A stretch of 64,000 nucleotides of DNA, taken from SXRF01 sp038043465. GTDB taxonomy: Bacteria > Pseudomonadota > Alphaproteobacteria > Rickettsiales > SXRF01. The DNA is taken from assembly GCA_038043465.1 (NCBI GenBank), contig JBBTBX010000009.1:1-64000 (forward strand), read 5' to 3'. Made by a program: the position numbers and the translations under genes. Below, piece by piece: positions 7,885 to 16,057 of the stretch. The notes beneath the pieces are model-generated. The model ran no database searches, had not been told where the DNA came from, and saw only the letters and a list, made by a program, of their open reading frames with translations. Numbering within the stretch: position 1 is the stretch's first letter; every line of letters begins with the position of its first letter.

Positions 7885-9021
7885 TCTGCCTCTTAGCAAA
7901 AAACAAGCATCGCCATAAGAATAAAAACGGTAATTCTGTGCTATGGCATGGGCATAGGCTGATTGCATTTTTTCAAGTCCGGCAAAGGCACAGACCAGCA
8001 TGAACAGGGTTGATTTGGGTAGATGGAAATTGGTTAGCATCGCGTCCACGATTTTGAATTTATAGCTCGGCGTTATAAAAATATTGGTTTCACCCGCAAA
8101 TTCCTGCAAAATCCCCTCTCCATTCGCTGCCGATTCAAGGGTACGGACGCTGGTTGTGCCAACTGCTATCACCCGCCCACCTGCCTGTTTTGCATTATTT
8201 ATAATTCGCGCCGCTTCTCCCGATATTTCCGCATACTCACTATGCATGATATGGCTTTCTGTATCATCGGATTTTACAGGTAAGAATGTTCCGCCACCCA
8301 CATGCAAAGTCACATGCACGCGCTTTACGCCAATCGCATCAATTTTATCCAGCAATTCTTTGGTGAAATGCAAGCCCGCTGTCGGCGCAGCAACCGAACC
8401 TGAATTTTTTGCATATACGGTTTGGTAATTATTATTATCCGATTCGTCAGCGTGACGGTTTTTTTCAATATATGGCGGTAGTGGCATTGTGCCGTATTTA
8501 TCCAGCTTTTTCTGAAAATCATCCGCGCTATACGCAAAACTCAATAGTACCTGACCGTCATCATATTTCTTTACAACCTCCGCACAAAAATCATCGGCGA
8601 ATGTCAGCATATCAGCAACCCGCAGTTTTTTTGCAGGCTTTGCAAAACATTGCCACAACTGCAATCCCCTCTCCCTTTGGGACGAGGCGCAACATACATG
8701 TTGCGGGGTGAGGGCTATTTGTTCCTGTGTCTTTGCCCTCACCCCGCCCTCTCCCAAAGGGAGAGGGAGAAGACTAATACTTTTATGCAGCAGCACTTCA
8801 ATCTTTGCATTGCCGCGCAGACCAAATAAACGCGCAGGTATCACTTTAGTATCGTTAAAAACCATAACGTCCCCTGCCCTCAGGAAACCAATTATGTCAG
8901 CAATGTTTTTATCCTGAAGATTATCACCAATAACCAACATGCGCGAACTATCACGTGGATTGGCAGGAGCTGTGGCTATATGCCCATGCGGAAGGGTAAA
9001 GTCGAACAGTGAAGTTTTCAT
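7879..9021 (-). CDS. queA: S-adenosylmethionine:tRNA ribosyltransferase-isomerase with palindromic insert
   Basis: 380 aa. QueA transfers the ribosyl part of AdoMet to preQ1 in tRNA to form epoxyqueuosine. Family signatures include FDFTLPHGHIATAPA, RMLVIG, FNDTKVIPARLFG, GTVPLPPYI-like (here GTMPLPPYIEK), SVAAPTAGLHFT and HVGGGTFLPV. Typical QueA is about 340-360 aa. The excess is one block at residues ~81-122 between KIEVLLHK and WQCFAKPAKKL, encoded by a large palindrome (8666-8769). The frame stays open and both flanks align well, so the enzyme is probably functional with an extra surface loop. Confidence 0.95.
   Translation of the reverse strand: MKTSLFDFTLPHGHIATAPANPRDSSRMLVIGDNLQDKNIADIIGFLRAGDVMVFNDTKVIPARLFGLRGNAKIEVLLHKSISLLPLPLGEGGVRAKTQEQIALTPQHVCCASSQRERGLQLWQCFAKPAKKLRVADMLTFADDFCAEVVKKYDDGQVLLSFAYSADDFQKKLDKYGTMPLPPYIEKNRHADESDNNNYQTVYAKNSGSVAAPTAGLHFTKELLDKIDAIGVKRVHVTLHVGGGTFLPVKSDDTESHIMHSEYAEISGEAARIINNAKQAGGRVIAVGTTSVRTLESAANGEGILQEFAGETNIFITPSYKFKIVDAMLTNFHLPKSTLFMLVCAFAGLEKMQSAYAHAIAQNYRFYSYGDACFLLRGRL
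8666..8769. repeat. Palindromic element inserted in frame in queA
   Basis: The left arm (8666-8715) and right arm (8735-8769) are reverse complements in two blocks: CCCTCTCCCTTTGGG with CCCAAAGGGAGAGGG, and CGGGGTGAGGGC with GCCCTCACCCCG. The left arm also holds a nested CAACATACATGTTG palindrome. It encodes queA residues ~85-119 without a stop or frameshift. This is the pattern of Rickettsia palindromic elements that sit inside genes, but the sequence is different as far as I can recall. Confidence 0.85.
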
Positions 9022-9027
9022 TTTATT

Positions 9028-10023
9028 TCAGAGTCTGGCGGCATCCAAACTATGCCCGTTATTAACTCCAGTAGTTTTTTTAGAACTATTTACAAAAGTA
9101 TAACCATTTAATTTCTCTATACCTAATACCTTAAGGATATTATCAATTCTATTTATAGCCCTCTGCAATATACTAATTTGCTTATCATTTTCCATAAGGC
9201 TGACAATTTTTAACTCATTACTCTCTTTATCGCGAAATACTTCTGAATAAGCTGGAATATTCTGTTTTATTTCGCCAGTATTGGCAGTAATTACCGCACC
9301 TTCGCCTATCTTTATATTATCAATAATGGTGTTTCCAGCGTAAATCTTGGCAGAACTTCCAATTGAAACATTATTTCCAATGGTAAGAAGCTTGCTGTTT
9401 TTTAAACCACCATCAATTGTCACAGAGCTACTAATCGATACTTTATTCCCTATAGTAATATTATTGCCAGTTAATAAGGAATCTGGGCCAATTTTAATTT
9501 CATCACCAACTTTTATGTTTCCAAGAACTTTCGCACCAACAGAAATAACGCAATCACTACCTATTTTAGGATGACGGTTTTTGGTATCGCATCGTCCATA
9601 TGCTCCAAGCGTTACACCATGATAGGTCATCGTGCCATTACCAATTTCAGCAGTTTCCCCAATCACTACGCCAGTTCCATGATCAGCAAAGAAATTTTCT
9701 CCAATTTTTGTTGCTGGATGTATATCTATTCCAGTTCGTGCGTGGGCTGCTTCTGCAAGTTTTACAGCCTGTATCATTTTTATCTTGTCGCCAGATGTAA
9801 AAAGCCTATGTGCTTCGGCGTGGCTGGCTATTGCAAGAACTGAAGGATAAAATGGAACTACAGATTCCACATATTTTTTATCTTTTCCCTGCAAAGCAGG
9901 ATCATTTTTATGCATAAAATTAATTATGCTATCAGTTACATACTCCTTAGCCAACTTATCAATTCTGTCCTGTATTGAAGAGAAATTAGCTTGAATATAG
10001 TCATATTGTGGGGATTTGTTCAT
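9028..10023 (-). CDS. cysE: Serine O-acetyltransferase-like protein, extended
   Basis: 331 aa. It has the CysE core: a helical N-terminal half, then a left-handed parallel beta helix beginning IDIHPATKIGENFFADHGTG, VVIGETAEIGNGT, YHGVTLGAYG and RHPKIGSDCVISVGAKVLG. The DHGTG Asp and YHGVTLG His match catalytic residues of the family, which acetylates L-serine for cysteine synthesis. Usual CysE is about 270 aa. Here extra hexapeptide turns continue (NNITIGNKVSISSSVTI, GNNVSIGSSAKIYAG) and a ~70-residue tail follows. No cysteine synthase gene is nearby, so a different acyl acceptor is possible. Confidence 0.8.
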   Translation of the reverse strand: MNKSPQYDYIQANFSSIQDRIDKLAKEYVTDSIINFMHKNDPALQGKDKKYVESVVPFYPSVLAIASHAEAHRLFTSGDKIKMIQAVKLAEAAHARTGIDIHPATKIGENFFADHGTGVVIGETAEIGNGTMTYHGVTLGAYGRCDTKNRHPKIGSDCVISVGAKVLGNIKVGDEIKIGPDSLLTGNNITIGNKVSISSSVTIDGGLKNSKLLTIGNNVSIGSSAKIYAGNTIIDNIKIGEGAVITANTGEIKQNIPAYSEVFRDKESNELKIVSLMENDKQISILQRAINRIDNILKVLGIEKLNGYTFVNSSKKTTGVNNGHSLDAARL

Positions 10024-10120
10024 TAAAAAATATTATCCTTTATAGTATAAATTTATACCATAAATATATAGCACTATATTTTATTGTCAAATAAACAAAA
10101 GCACATCAATTATATGTGAA

Positions 10121-11704
10121 TTAAGCCGCCAAATCTTCGCTGGCTAAGACTCTGCGGATTAAATTGATAGTTTCAGTTCGCCCATAAAGCTTTACAAATG
10201 ACCCCATGCGCGGGCCTTGTGGTTGCCCCAGCAAAGTTTCATAAAGAGCTGAGAACCATGCTTTCAGTTCAGGAAATGGGTTGTTTTTTCCAATCTCATA
10301 AATCTGGGTCTGGATTTCTTCGGCGGTGGCATTATCACCGATTGATTCTAAATAGTTAGCTAACTGACTAAGACACTTTTCCTCTAATTCATTAGGCAAA
10401 CGGAATTTGCGGGTCGGCTTTACAAAGTCCTGATAATAATTAACCGCGCCATTTACCAGCTTATCCAAAAACGGATGAGTCTGTGGCGTGAACTGCGGCA
10501 TGGTGTGGGTTATAAAGCCCCATAGAACTTTGCCATCCTGCGCCCCTGCTACACTTGCCAGATTCAGCAAAAGGTTAAAGCTCGGCACTCCTTCTGGTGC
10601 TGGCGGGTTGCCATTATGGATATGATAAACAGGGTTATTGAGACGCGCTGCTGCATCCTCCTTAGCGAATTTATCAAGATAAGTTTGATATTCATCCACA
10701 GCTTTCGGAATCACATCGAAATATAAACGCTTCGCCTTGCGTGGCGATTGGAACATATAAAGACTGAGCGATTCCTGTGGCGCATAACGCAGCCATTCGT
10801 CAATAGTAAGACCATTGCCTTTGGACTTGGAAATTTTCTGACCTTTTTCATCAAGGAATAATTCATACATATATTGCTGCGGCGGTTTACCACCAGCAAT
10901 TGTGCAAATCGCACTGTAAAGCTCGGCTGATGCCAGATGGTCTTTACCATACATTTCATAATCAACGCCCAGAGCCGCCCAGCGCATGCCCATATCAGGC
11001 TTCCATTGCAACTTGCAATGCCCGCCTGTCACTGGAACTTCTTCCAGCGTTCCATCTTCTTCCTCATAAACAATTGTGCCTTTGCTGACTTTAGTTTCCA
11101 CAACTTTAGCCAGCAAAACTTTGCCCGAACGTGGTGAAACTGGCAGAAACGGGCTATAAGTCTGTTGCCGTTCATCGCCAAGAGTCGGCAACATAACCTT
11201 CATCACCTGATCATACCGCTCAAGTAAAGCAAGCAGGGCATGATCAAACTCCCCAGATTTATAGGTTTCAGTTGAGCTTTTGAATTCATACTCGAAACCG
11301 AAATGGTCAAGGAAAGCACACAGGCGGGCATTCATATGATGTCCGAAACTTTCATGCGTGCCAAACGGATCAGGCACGGAAGTAAGCGGCTTGCCCAAAT
11401 TAGCTTTTATCATCTCAGCATTTGGTAAATTATCTGGCACTTTACGCAGCCCATCCATGTCATCGGAAAAGCAAATCAATTTGGTCGGAATATCACTTAT
11501 TGCCGCAAAGGCTTTGCGAACCATAGTCGTGCGCGCCACTTCACCGAAAGTTCCAATATGTGGCAGCCCAGAAGGACCATATCCAGTTTCAAATAACACA
11601 TAGCCTTTCTTGGGCGGCGCATCTTTATAGCGTTCCAGCAAGGTAATCGCTTCCTGAAATGGCCAGGCGTTGGAGGCGGCGGCGAGTGCGCGTATGTCAG
11701 TCAT
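10121..11704 (-). CDS. lysS: Lysine--tRNA ligase, class I
   Basis: 527 aa. It attaches lysine to tRNA-Lys. The class I motifs are clear: GYGPSGLPHIGTFGE (HIGH equivalent) near residue 50 and KISKSKGNGLT (KMSKS) near 290, with a helical anticodon-binding C-terminal half. This is the archaeal-type enzyme (LysK), which in bacteria is typical of alphaproteobacteria and spirochaetes and unrelated to E. coli LysS. It is monocistronic as far as can be seen; a start at TCAT (11704) gives the usual N-terminus. Confidence 0.96.
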   Translation of the reverse strand: MTDIRALAAASNAWPFQEAITLLERYKDAPPKKGYVLFETGYGPSGLPHIGTFGEVARTTMVRKAFAAISDIPTKLICFSDDMDGLRKVPDNLPNAEMIKANLGKPLTSVPDPFGTHESFGHHMNARLCAFLDHFGFEYEFKSSTETYKSGEFDHALLALLERYDQVMKVMLPTLGDERQQTYSPFLPVSPRSGKVLLAKVVETKVSKGTIVYEEEDGTLEEVPVTGGHCKLQWKPDMGMRWAALGVDYEMYGKDHLASAELYSAICTIAGGKPPQQYMYELFLDEKGQKISKSKGNGLTIDEWLRYAPQESLSLYMFQSPRKAKRLYFDVIPKAVDEYQTYLDKFAKEDAAARLNNPVYHIHNGNPPAPEGVPSFNLLLNLASVAGAQDGKVLWGFITHTMPQFTPQTHPFLDKLVNGAVNYYQDFVKPTRKFRLPNELEEKCLSQLANYLESIGDNATAEEIQTQIYEIGKNNPFPELKAWFSALYETLLGQPQGPRMGSFVKLYGRTETINLIRRVLASEDLAA

Positions 11705-11927
11705 AATCTATATTCTCTCTGAAAAATGGGTAACAAGGAAGAGCATTAACCGAAAATTCGATTATTTCCAATAGGGAAAACCAGATTAGTACTATTTCAA
11801 TAGATATAAGACTATTAAATAGCCCTGCTTATCGGAATTACCGTAACAAAATCTTCATAATATTTAAATTGCTCAATATCCTTTCCTAGCTATACTGCCT
11901 TATAAATCAAAATTAAGAGGATTAAAT

Positions 11928-12212
11928 ATGTCTAAAGAAGAAGAGAGTCCATTAGACCATGATCTGCGTTTAACAAAGAAAATTGGAACTACTCTTGGAG
12001 CTATCTCTCTATTGGGAGCAGTTGCAAGCAACTCACCTGTTGATACTAAACCATTAGATAAGCGTAGCATACCAGAAATTAGTACGGAGTTAGCTTCGCG
12101 TACACAACCGCCTACCCAAAATAATTCTAATGAAAAAACTACTAGATACATGGAATTTATTGGCGAACAACGCCGAAAAGAGCGTGCGCCATCTGGACAG
12201 GAGATAGGTTAA
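11928..12212 (+). CDS. Hypothetical protein (94 aa)
   Basis: TTAAGAGGATTAAAT precedes the ATG, a good ribosome binding site. The product is hydrophilic with one mildly hydrophobic stretch (~20-35, TTLGAISLLGAVAS) that is short for a membrane helix. The rest is Pro/Gln/Asn-rich and ends in a basic RRKERAPSGQEIG tail, reminiscent in style of the small protein at 3195-3386. No family is recognised. It is followed by the phased TCCCA array. Confidence 0.5.
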   Translation: MSKEEESPLDHDLRLTKKIGTTLGAISLLGAVASNSPVDTKPLDKRSIPEISTELASRTQPPTQNNSNEKTTRYMEFIGEQRRKERAPSGQEIG

Positions 12213-12280
12213 TAATGTGATTTATCTATAGTTATTGCAATATTTCCATAAAATTTATACTATATTAAAAAGCAGGTTTT

Positions 12281-12335
12281 TCCCATCCCATCCCGCTATT
12301 TCCCAGCATTTCCCACGATTTCCCATATTTTCCCA
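12281..12335. promoter_or_regulatory. Six TCCC[A/G] boxes at exact 10-bp spacing (candidate operator)
   Basis: TCCCA or TCCCG begins at 12281, 12291, 12301, 12311, 12321 and 12331, with an extra TCCCA at 12286 and a weak ATCCA at 12341. On the minus strand this is TGGGA-N5 repeated in register, one helical turn apart. MraZ is known to bind TGGGN direct repeats with 5-nt spacers upstream of mraZ. Here the array lies ~165 nt before prs and no mraZ is in view, so another regulator is possible. Confidence 0.55.
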
Positions 12336-12405
12336 CAAATATCCATTTACTTTCCTATAACATACTGCTATTACCGCTGCGTAAATCATGGGATTATGGC
12401 TATCG

Positions 12406-12460
12406 CCCCTTCAGGTTTCATTTGGTACGCTCTCTTTGAAGCGCGTGGCAAATGAAGGGG
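12406..12460 (+). promoter_or_regulatory. Hairpin in the prs leader
   Basis: CCCCTTCA (12406-12413) pairs with TGAAGGGG (12453-12460), and inside it CATTTG pairs with CAAATG and GTACGC partly with GCGTGG. It lies ~40 nt before the prs ATG and is followed by a T-rich stretch (TTTGGCTGTCTTTTTG). It could be an attenuator or an mRNA-stability structure. No riboswitch class is recognised. Confidence 0.4.
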
Positions 12461-12501
12461 TTTGGCTGTCTTTTTGATATATTAATTTTGGGATATGACA
12501 C

Positions 12502-13437
12502 ATGAAACTGCTCGCCTGTAATAGCAATATACCACTTGCCCAAGGAGTCGCTGATTATCTTGGAGTTAAGCTGACCAATGCCAGCGTAAAACGCTTTGCC
12601 GATCAGGAAGTATTTGTTGAAATCCATGAGAATGTGCGTGGCGAAGACGTGTTTGTTATCCAGTCTACTTCCTATCCCGCCAATGACCATATCATGGAAC
12701 TCTTGGTGTGCCTTGATGCACTCAAACGTGCTTCCGCCCGCCGCGTTACCGCAGTTATTCCTTATTTCGGTTATGCCAGGCAAGACCGCAAAATGGGTTC
12801 ACGCACACCGATCACCGCCAAGCTGGTTGCCAATGTAATTACCGCATCCGGCGCAAACCGCGTTCTGACTGTGGATCTACATGCTGGTCAGATTCAAGGG
12901 TTTTTTGATATCCCGCTGGATCATTTATACGCTGCCCCAGTGATTATAAATGACATTAAAAAGCATTATTCCAACCCGGAGAATATAATGATTATATCGC
13001 CGGACGTTGGTGGTGTGGTGCGGGCGCGGGCTATTGCCAACCGTATTGGTGCTGACCTTGCCATAGTTGATAAACGCAGGGAAAGAGCCGGACATTCGGA
13101 AGTTATGAACATAATCGGTGATGTTAATGGGCGCGATTGTATTTTATTTGATGACATTGTCGATTCCGCCGGAACACTATGCAACGCTGCCGCTGCCCTT
13201 AAAGATGCCGGCGCGGCTTCTGTTGCTGCTTACGTTACGCATGGCGTACTTTCCGGAAAAGCTATTGAAAGAGTTGAAAACTCGGTGCTTACCTCACTGG
13301 TGATAAGCGACACGATAATGACAACAGATGCGGTGAAATCAGCAAAAAATATACGGGTATTATCAGTTGCGCCACTACTAGCCGAAGCCATAAAGCGCAT
13401 CAGCGAAGAGACATCGGTTTCGAGCCTGTTTGATTAA
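12502..13437 (+). CDS. prs: Ribose-phosphate pyrophosphokinase
   Basis: 311 aa, the standard length. It makes PRPP from ribose 5-phosphate and ATP for purine, pyrimidine, histidine and NAD synthesis. Signatures are FADQEVFVEIHENVRG, YARQDRKMGSRTPITAK in the ATP-binding region, DLHAGQIQGFFDIP, and the PRPP loop DDIVDSAGTL. rplY follows after 39 nt, a pairing seen in many bacteria. The leader carries a hairpin and a phased TCCCA array that could regulate it. Confidence 0.97.
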   Translation: MKLLACNSNIPLAQGVADYLGVKLTNASVKRFADQEVFVEIHENVRGEDVFVIQSTSYPANDHIMELLVCLDALKRASARRVTAVIPYFGYARQDRKMGSRTPITAKLVANVITASGANRVLTVDLHAGQIQGFFDIPLDHLYAAPVIINDIKKHYSNPENIMIISPDVGGVVRARAIANRIGADLAIVDKRRERAGHSEVMNIIGDVNGRDCILFDDIVDSAGTLCNAAAALKDAGAASVAAYVTHGVLSGKAIERVENSVLTSLVISDTIMTTDAVKSAKNIRVLSVAPLLAEAIKRISEETSVSSLFD

Positions 13438-13476
13438 TAATTCAAGAAAATTTTAAACACTTTAAGGAGAATAAAA

Positions 13477-14163
13477 ATGTCTAACACTAAAAAAGCTATA
13501 GCTGTAATTCCAGCTGCACTTCGTGACCAGAGCGGTAAGGGAATTTCGCGCAGTTTGCGCCGCGAAGGAAAAATCCCCGGCGTTCTTTACAGCAAAGGCA
13601 AGGAAGCTGTGCGTATCAGTCTGCCACTGAAAGAAGTTGCGATGGAATATGCAAAAGGTCGCTTCAGCAGCCGCCTTCTGGAACTTAAATTTGCCGATAA
13701 AACGATTAAGGCACTGCCAAAAGACCTGCAATTTAATCCGGTAACCGACATGATTGAACATGTTGATTTTATTGGCGTTGAAGCTGGTTCAACCTTGCGC
13801 GTAAATGTTCCGGTAAAGGTTACTGGTCAGGAACGTTCAGTTGGTTTGAAACGCGGTGGTGTTTATAATATTGTACGCCATGAAATTGAATTTATCTGTT
13901 TGCCTGATGCGATACCTACACATATTGAAATTAATATTCAGGCTGTGGATATTGGTCACAGCGTTCATATCAATGATATTGAACTGCCAAAAGGCGTTAC
14001 TCCGGCTATCAAGCGCAACTTCACGATTGTGACAATCGCTGGTCGCGGTAAAGCGGAAGAAGAAGCTCCGGTAGCAACAGCGGCGGCAGCAACTCCGGCG
14101 GTAGGTGCAGCAGCAGCGGCTCCAGCGGCGGCAGCTAAGAAAGAAGCACCAAAGAAGAAATAG
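13477..14163 (+). CDS. rplY: 50S ribosomal protein L25, long CTC form
   Basis: 228 aa. L25 binds 5S rRNA. The N-terminal L25 domain (~1-95) carries GKGISRSLRREGKIPGVLY, and the C-terminal TL5/CTC beta domain (~98-190) contains VDFIGVEAGSTLRVNVPV and HSVHINDIELPKGV. Residues after ~195 form an Ala/Lys/Glu tail. AAGGAGAATAAAA precedes the ATG. It lies between prs and pth as in many bacteria. Confidence 0.95.
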   Translation: MSNTKKAIAVIPAALRDQSGKGISRSLRREGKIPGVLYSKGKEAVRISLPLKEVAMEYAKGRFSSRLLELKFADKTIKALPKDLQFNPVTDMIEHVDFIGVEAGSTLRVNVPVKVTGQERSVGLKRGGVYNIVRHEIEFICLPDAIPTHIEINIQAVDIGHSVHINDIELPKGVTPAIKRNFTIVTIAGRGKAEEEAPVATAAAATPAVGAAAAAPAAAAKKEAPKKK

Positions 14164-14235
14164 ATGACAAGATGACAAGATGATAAGATGATTAAAAATA
14201 CTTAGTTATCTTATTATCTCGTTATCTAATCATCT
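14162..14235. repeat. Tandem-octamer hairpin, rplY-pth spacer
   Basis: The left arm (14162-14194) is tandem 8-nt units of the AGATGACA/AGATGATA type. The right arm (14206-14235) read on the other strand is again 8-nt units (AGATGATT, AGATAACG, AGATAATA). The two arms can pair in more than one register. A TTTGCTAAGCAAA palindrome follows just before pth. Confidence 0.75.
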
Positions 14236-14258
14236 ATTTTTTTGCTAAGCAAAAAAAT

Positions 14259-14828
14259 ATGACATATCTCATTATAGGTCTTGGCAATCCTGGGACAGGT
14301 TACTCCGGCAACCGCCACAATATCGGGTTTATGGCACTCGATACAATCATAAACGATTATGGATTTTCCAAACCATCGCTGAAATTCGGCGGTTCAGTTT
14401 CCGAGGGTTCGATCGCCGGCAATAAAGTCTATGCATTCAAACCACTAGGTTACATGAATATTTCCGGTGGGCCTGCCAGTGAGATAGCGCGATTTTATAA
14501 AATTGACCTGAAAAATACAATTGCTATCCATGACGATCTGGATATTGCGCCGGGAAAATTAAAAATAAAACGTGGCGGCGGCAGTGGCGGGCATAACGGG
14601 CTTAAGAGCCTTGATTCGCATATCGGAGTTGATTACATGAGAATACGTATTGGTATCGGCCATCCCGGTGATAAAGATATGGTATCGGAATATGTGCTTT
14701 CCAATTTCCGCAAGGAAGAATTGCCGATTATAGATAGTATGATACAGGAAACATCACGGCATATTGCATTGCTTCTGGATGGTGACGAAGCGGGTTTTAT
14801 GAATAAGGTAAGTTTGTCGCTGCAGTAA
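14259..14828 (+). CDS. pth: Peptidyl-tRNA hydrolase
   Basis: 189 aa. It cleaves the ester bond of peptidyl-tRNAs dropped from ribosomes. Family marks are YLIIGLGNPGTGYSGNRHNI with the catalytic His of NRHN, KPLGYMNISGGP, HDDLDIAPGKLKIKRGG, SGGHNGLKSL and IGIGHPG. It lies downstream of rplY and upstream of ychF, a frequent bacterial trio. The spacers on both sides are occupied by tandem-repeat hairpins. Confidence 0.97.
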   Translation: MTYLIIGLGNPGTGYSGNRHNIGFMALDTIINDYGFSKPSLKFGGSVSEGSIAGNKVYAFKPLGYMNISGGPASEIARFYKIDLKNTIAIHDDLDIAPGKLKIKRGGGSGGHNGLKSLDSHIGVDYMRIRIGIGHPGDKDMVSEYVLSNFRKEELPIIDSMIQETSRHIALLLDGDEAGFMNKVSLSLQ

Positions 14829-14830
14829 AT

Positions 14831-14899
14831 TAGTGCTGAGTTTTGAGTGCTGAGTTATAATCACTTACTCACTACTCAGCACTCACAACTCAAAACTTA
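14831..14899. repeat. Tandem-heptamer hairpin, pth-ychF spacer
   Basis: The left arm (14831-14857) is made of TGAGTNN heptamers around AGTGCTGAGT. The right arm (14863-14899) is the complement, again heptamers (on the other strand TGAGTTG, TGAGTGC, TGAGTAG, TGAGTAA). It fills almost the whole spacer and ends just before the ychF ribosome binding site (TTAAGGAAAA). The same unit family recurs at 24477 and 63529. Confidence 0.8.
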
Positions 14900-14910
14900 A
14901 GGAAAAAACA

Positions 14911-16011
14911 ATGGGTTTTAAATGTGGTATTGTCGGTCTGCCTAATGTTGGCAAATCAACCTTGTTCAACGCGCTGCTTTCGACGATTCAGGCGGAAGCT
15001 GCTAATTACCCGTTCTGCACCATTGAGCCAAATGTCGGGCGCGTCAATGTGCCGGACGAGAGGCTGGACAAGCTTGCGGCGATTGCTAACTCTGCGCAGA
15101 TCATTCCGACGCAACTGGAATTTGTGGATATTGCCGGGCTGGTGCGTGGCGCAAGCAAAGGCGAAGGACTTGGCAACCAGTTCCTCGCGCATATCCGTGA
15201 AGTTGATGCTATAATATATATGTTGCGCTGTTTTGAAGACGGCAATATCACCCATGTGGAAGGTGCGATTGACCCGATGCGCGATTCGGAAATTGTGGAA
15301 ACAGAGCTGGTGCTTGCAGATTTGGAAAGCCTTGAAAAACGCCTACCCGCCTTGCAGAAAAAAGCAAAAACCGACAAGGAAATTGCCGAGCAGGTTGCGG
15401 TTATTGAAAAAGTTCTGGCGGTAGTTTCCGAAGGAAATCCGGCGCGGGAAACCATCCTTAAAGATGAAAACGAAAAACGCCAGATGAAGTTATTGCAACT
15501 TCTAACTTCAAAACCGGTTTTATATGTCTGCAATGTGGATGAAGGAAGCGCGGCAGGTGGCAATGCCCTGTCGGAAAAGGTTATGGAGATGGCGGCGAAG
15601 AAAAAAGCACCTTGCGTGGTGGTTTCCGCGCGGATTGAGGCGGAAATATCCATGCTTCCCAGCGAAGAAGATAAGAAAGAGTTTTTATCATCGCTGGAAC
15701 TTACTGAAACTGGTCTGTCACGTATTATCAAAGCCGGATATGAGTTGCTCGATTTATCGACTTATTTCACAATAGGCCCGAAAGAAGCGCGGGCTTGGAC
15801 AATTACTAAAGGGACGAACGCGCCGGCGGCAGCCGGAGTAATTCACACTGACTTTGAAAAAGGATTTATCCGCGCTGAAACAATAGCATATGATGACTAC
15901 ATAACCCACAAAGGCGAAACCGGAGCCAAAGAAGCTGGAAAGTTTCGCTTAGAAGGCAAAGAATATCGTGTAAAAGACGGTGATGTTTTGCATTTCCGCT
16001 TTAATAATTAG
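14911..16011 (+). CDS. ychF: Redox-regulated ATPase YchF
   Basis: 366 aa, full length. It is an Obg-related P-loop protein that prefers ATP, binds ribosomes and is linked to stress responses. The P loop GLPNVGKSTLFN is at residues 8-19, followed by TIEPNVGRVNVPDERLDKL and DIAGLVRGASKGEGLGNQFL. A coiled-coil helical domain and a C-terminal TGS domain (~280-364) complete it. A good ribosome binding site (AAGGAAAAAACA) precedes the ATG. Confidence 0.96.
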   Translation: MGFKCGIVGLPNVGKSTLFNALLSTIQAEAANYPFCTIEPNVGRVNVPDERLDKLAAIANSAQIIPTQLEFVDIAGLVRGASKGEGLGNQFLAHIREVDAIIYMLRCFEDGNITHVEGAIDPMRDSEIVETELVLADLESLEKRLPALQKKAKTDKEIAEQVAVIEKVLAVVSEGNPARETILKDENEKRQMKLLQLLTSKPVLYVCNVDEGSAAGGNALSEKVMEMAAKKKAPCVVVSARIEAEISMLPSEEDKKEFLSSLELTETGLSRIIKAGYELLDLSTYFTIGPKEARAWTITKGTNAPAAAGVIHTDFEKGFIRAETIAYDDYITHKGETGAKEAGKFRLEGKEYRVKDGDVLHFRFNN

Positions 16012-16057
16012 ATGCTATAATCACTTTTCTTAATGTATAATTTCATAGGAAATATTT

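Noticed and set aside
14831..14899. CRISPR-like array
   Set aside because: Units are 7 nt with no spacers and the halves are inverted; no cas genes nearby. The same applies to the other tandem arrays.
15006..15731. 241-codon minus-strand frame opposite ychF
   Set aside because: Shadow of the conserved ychF frame; low-complexity Ser/Ala translation and no start signal.
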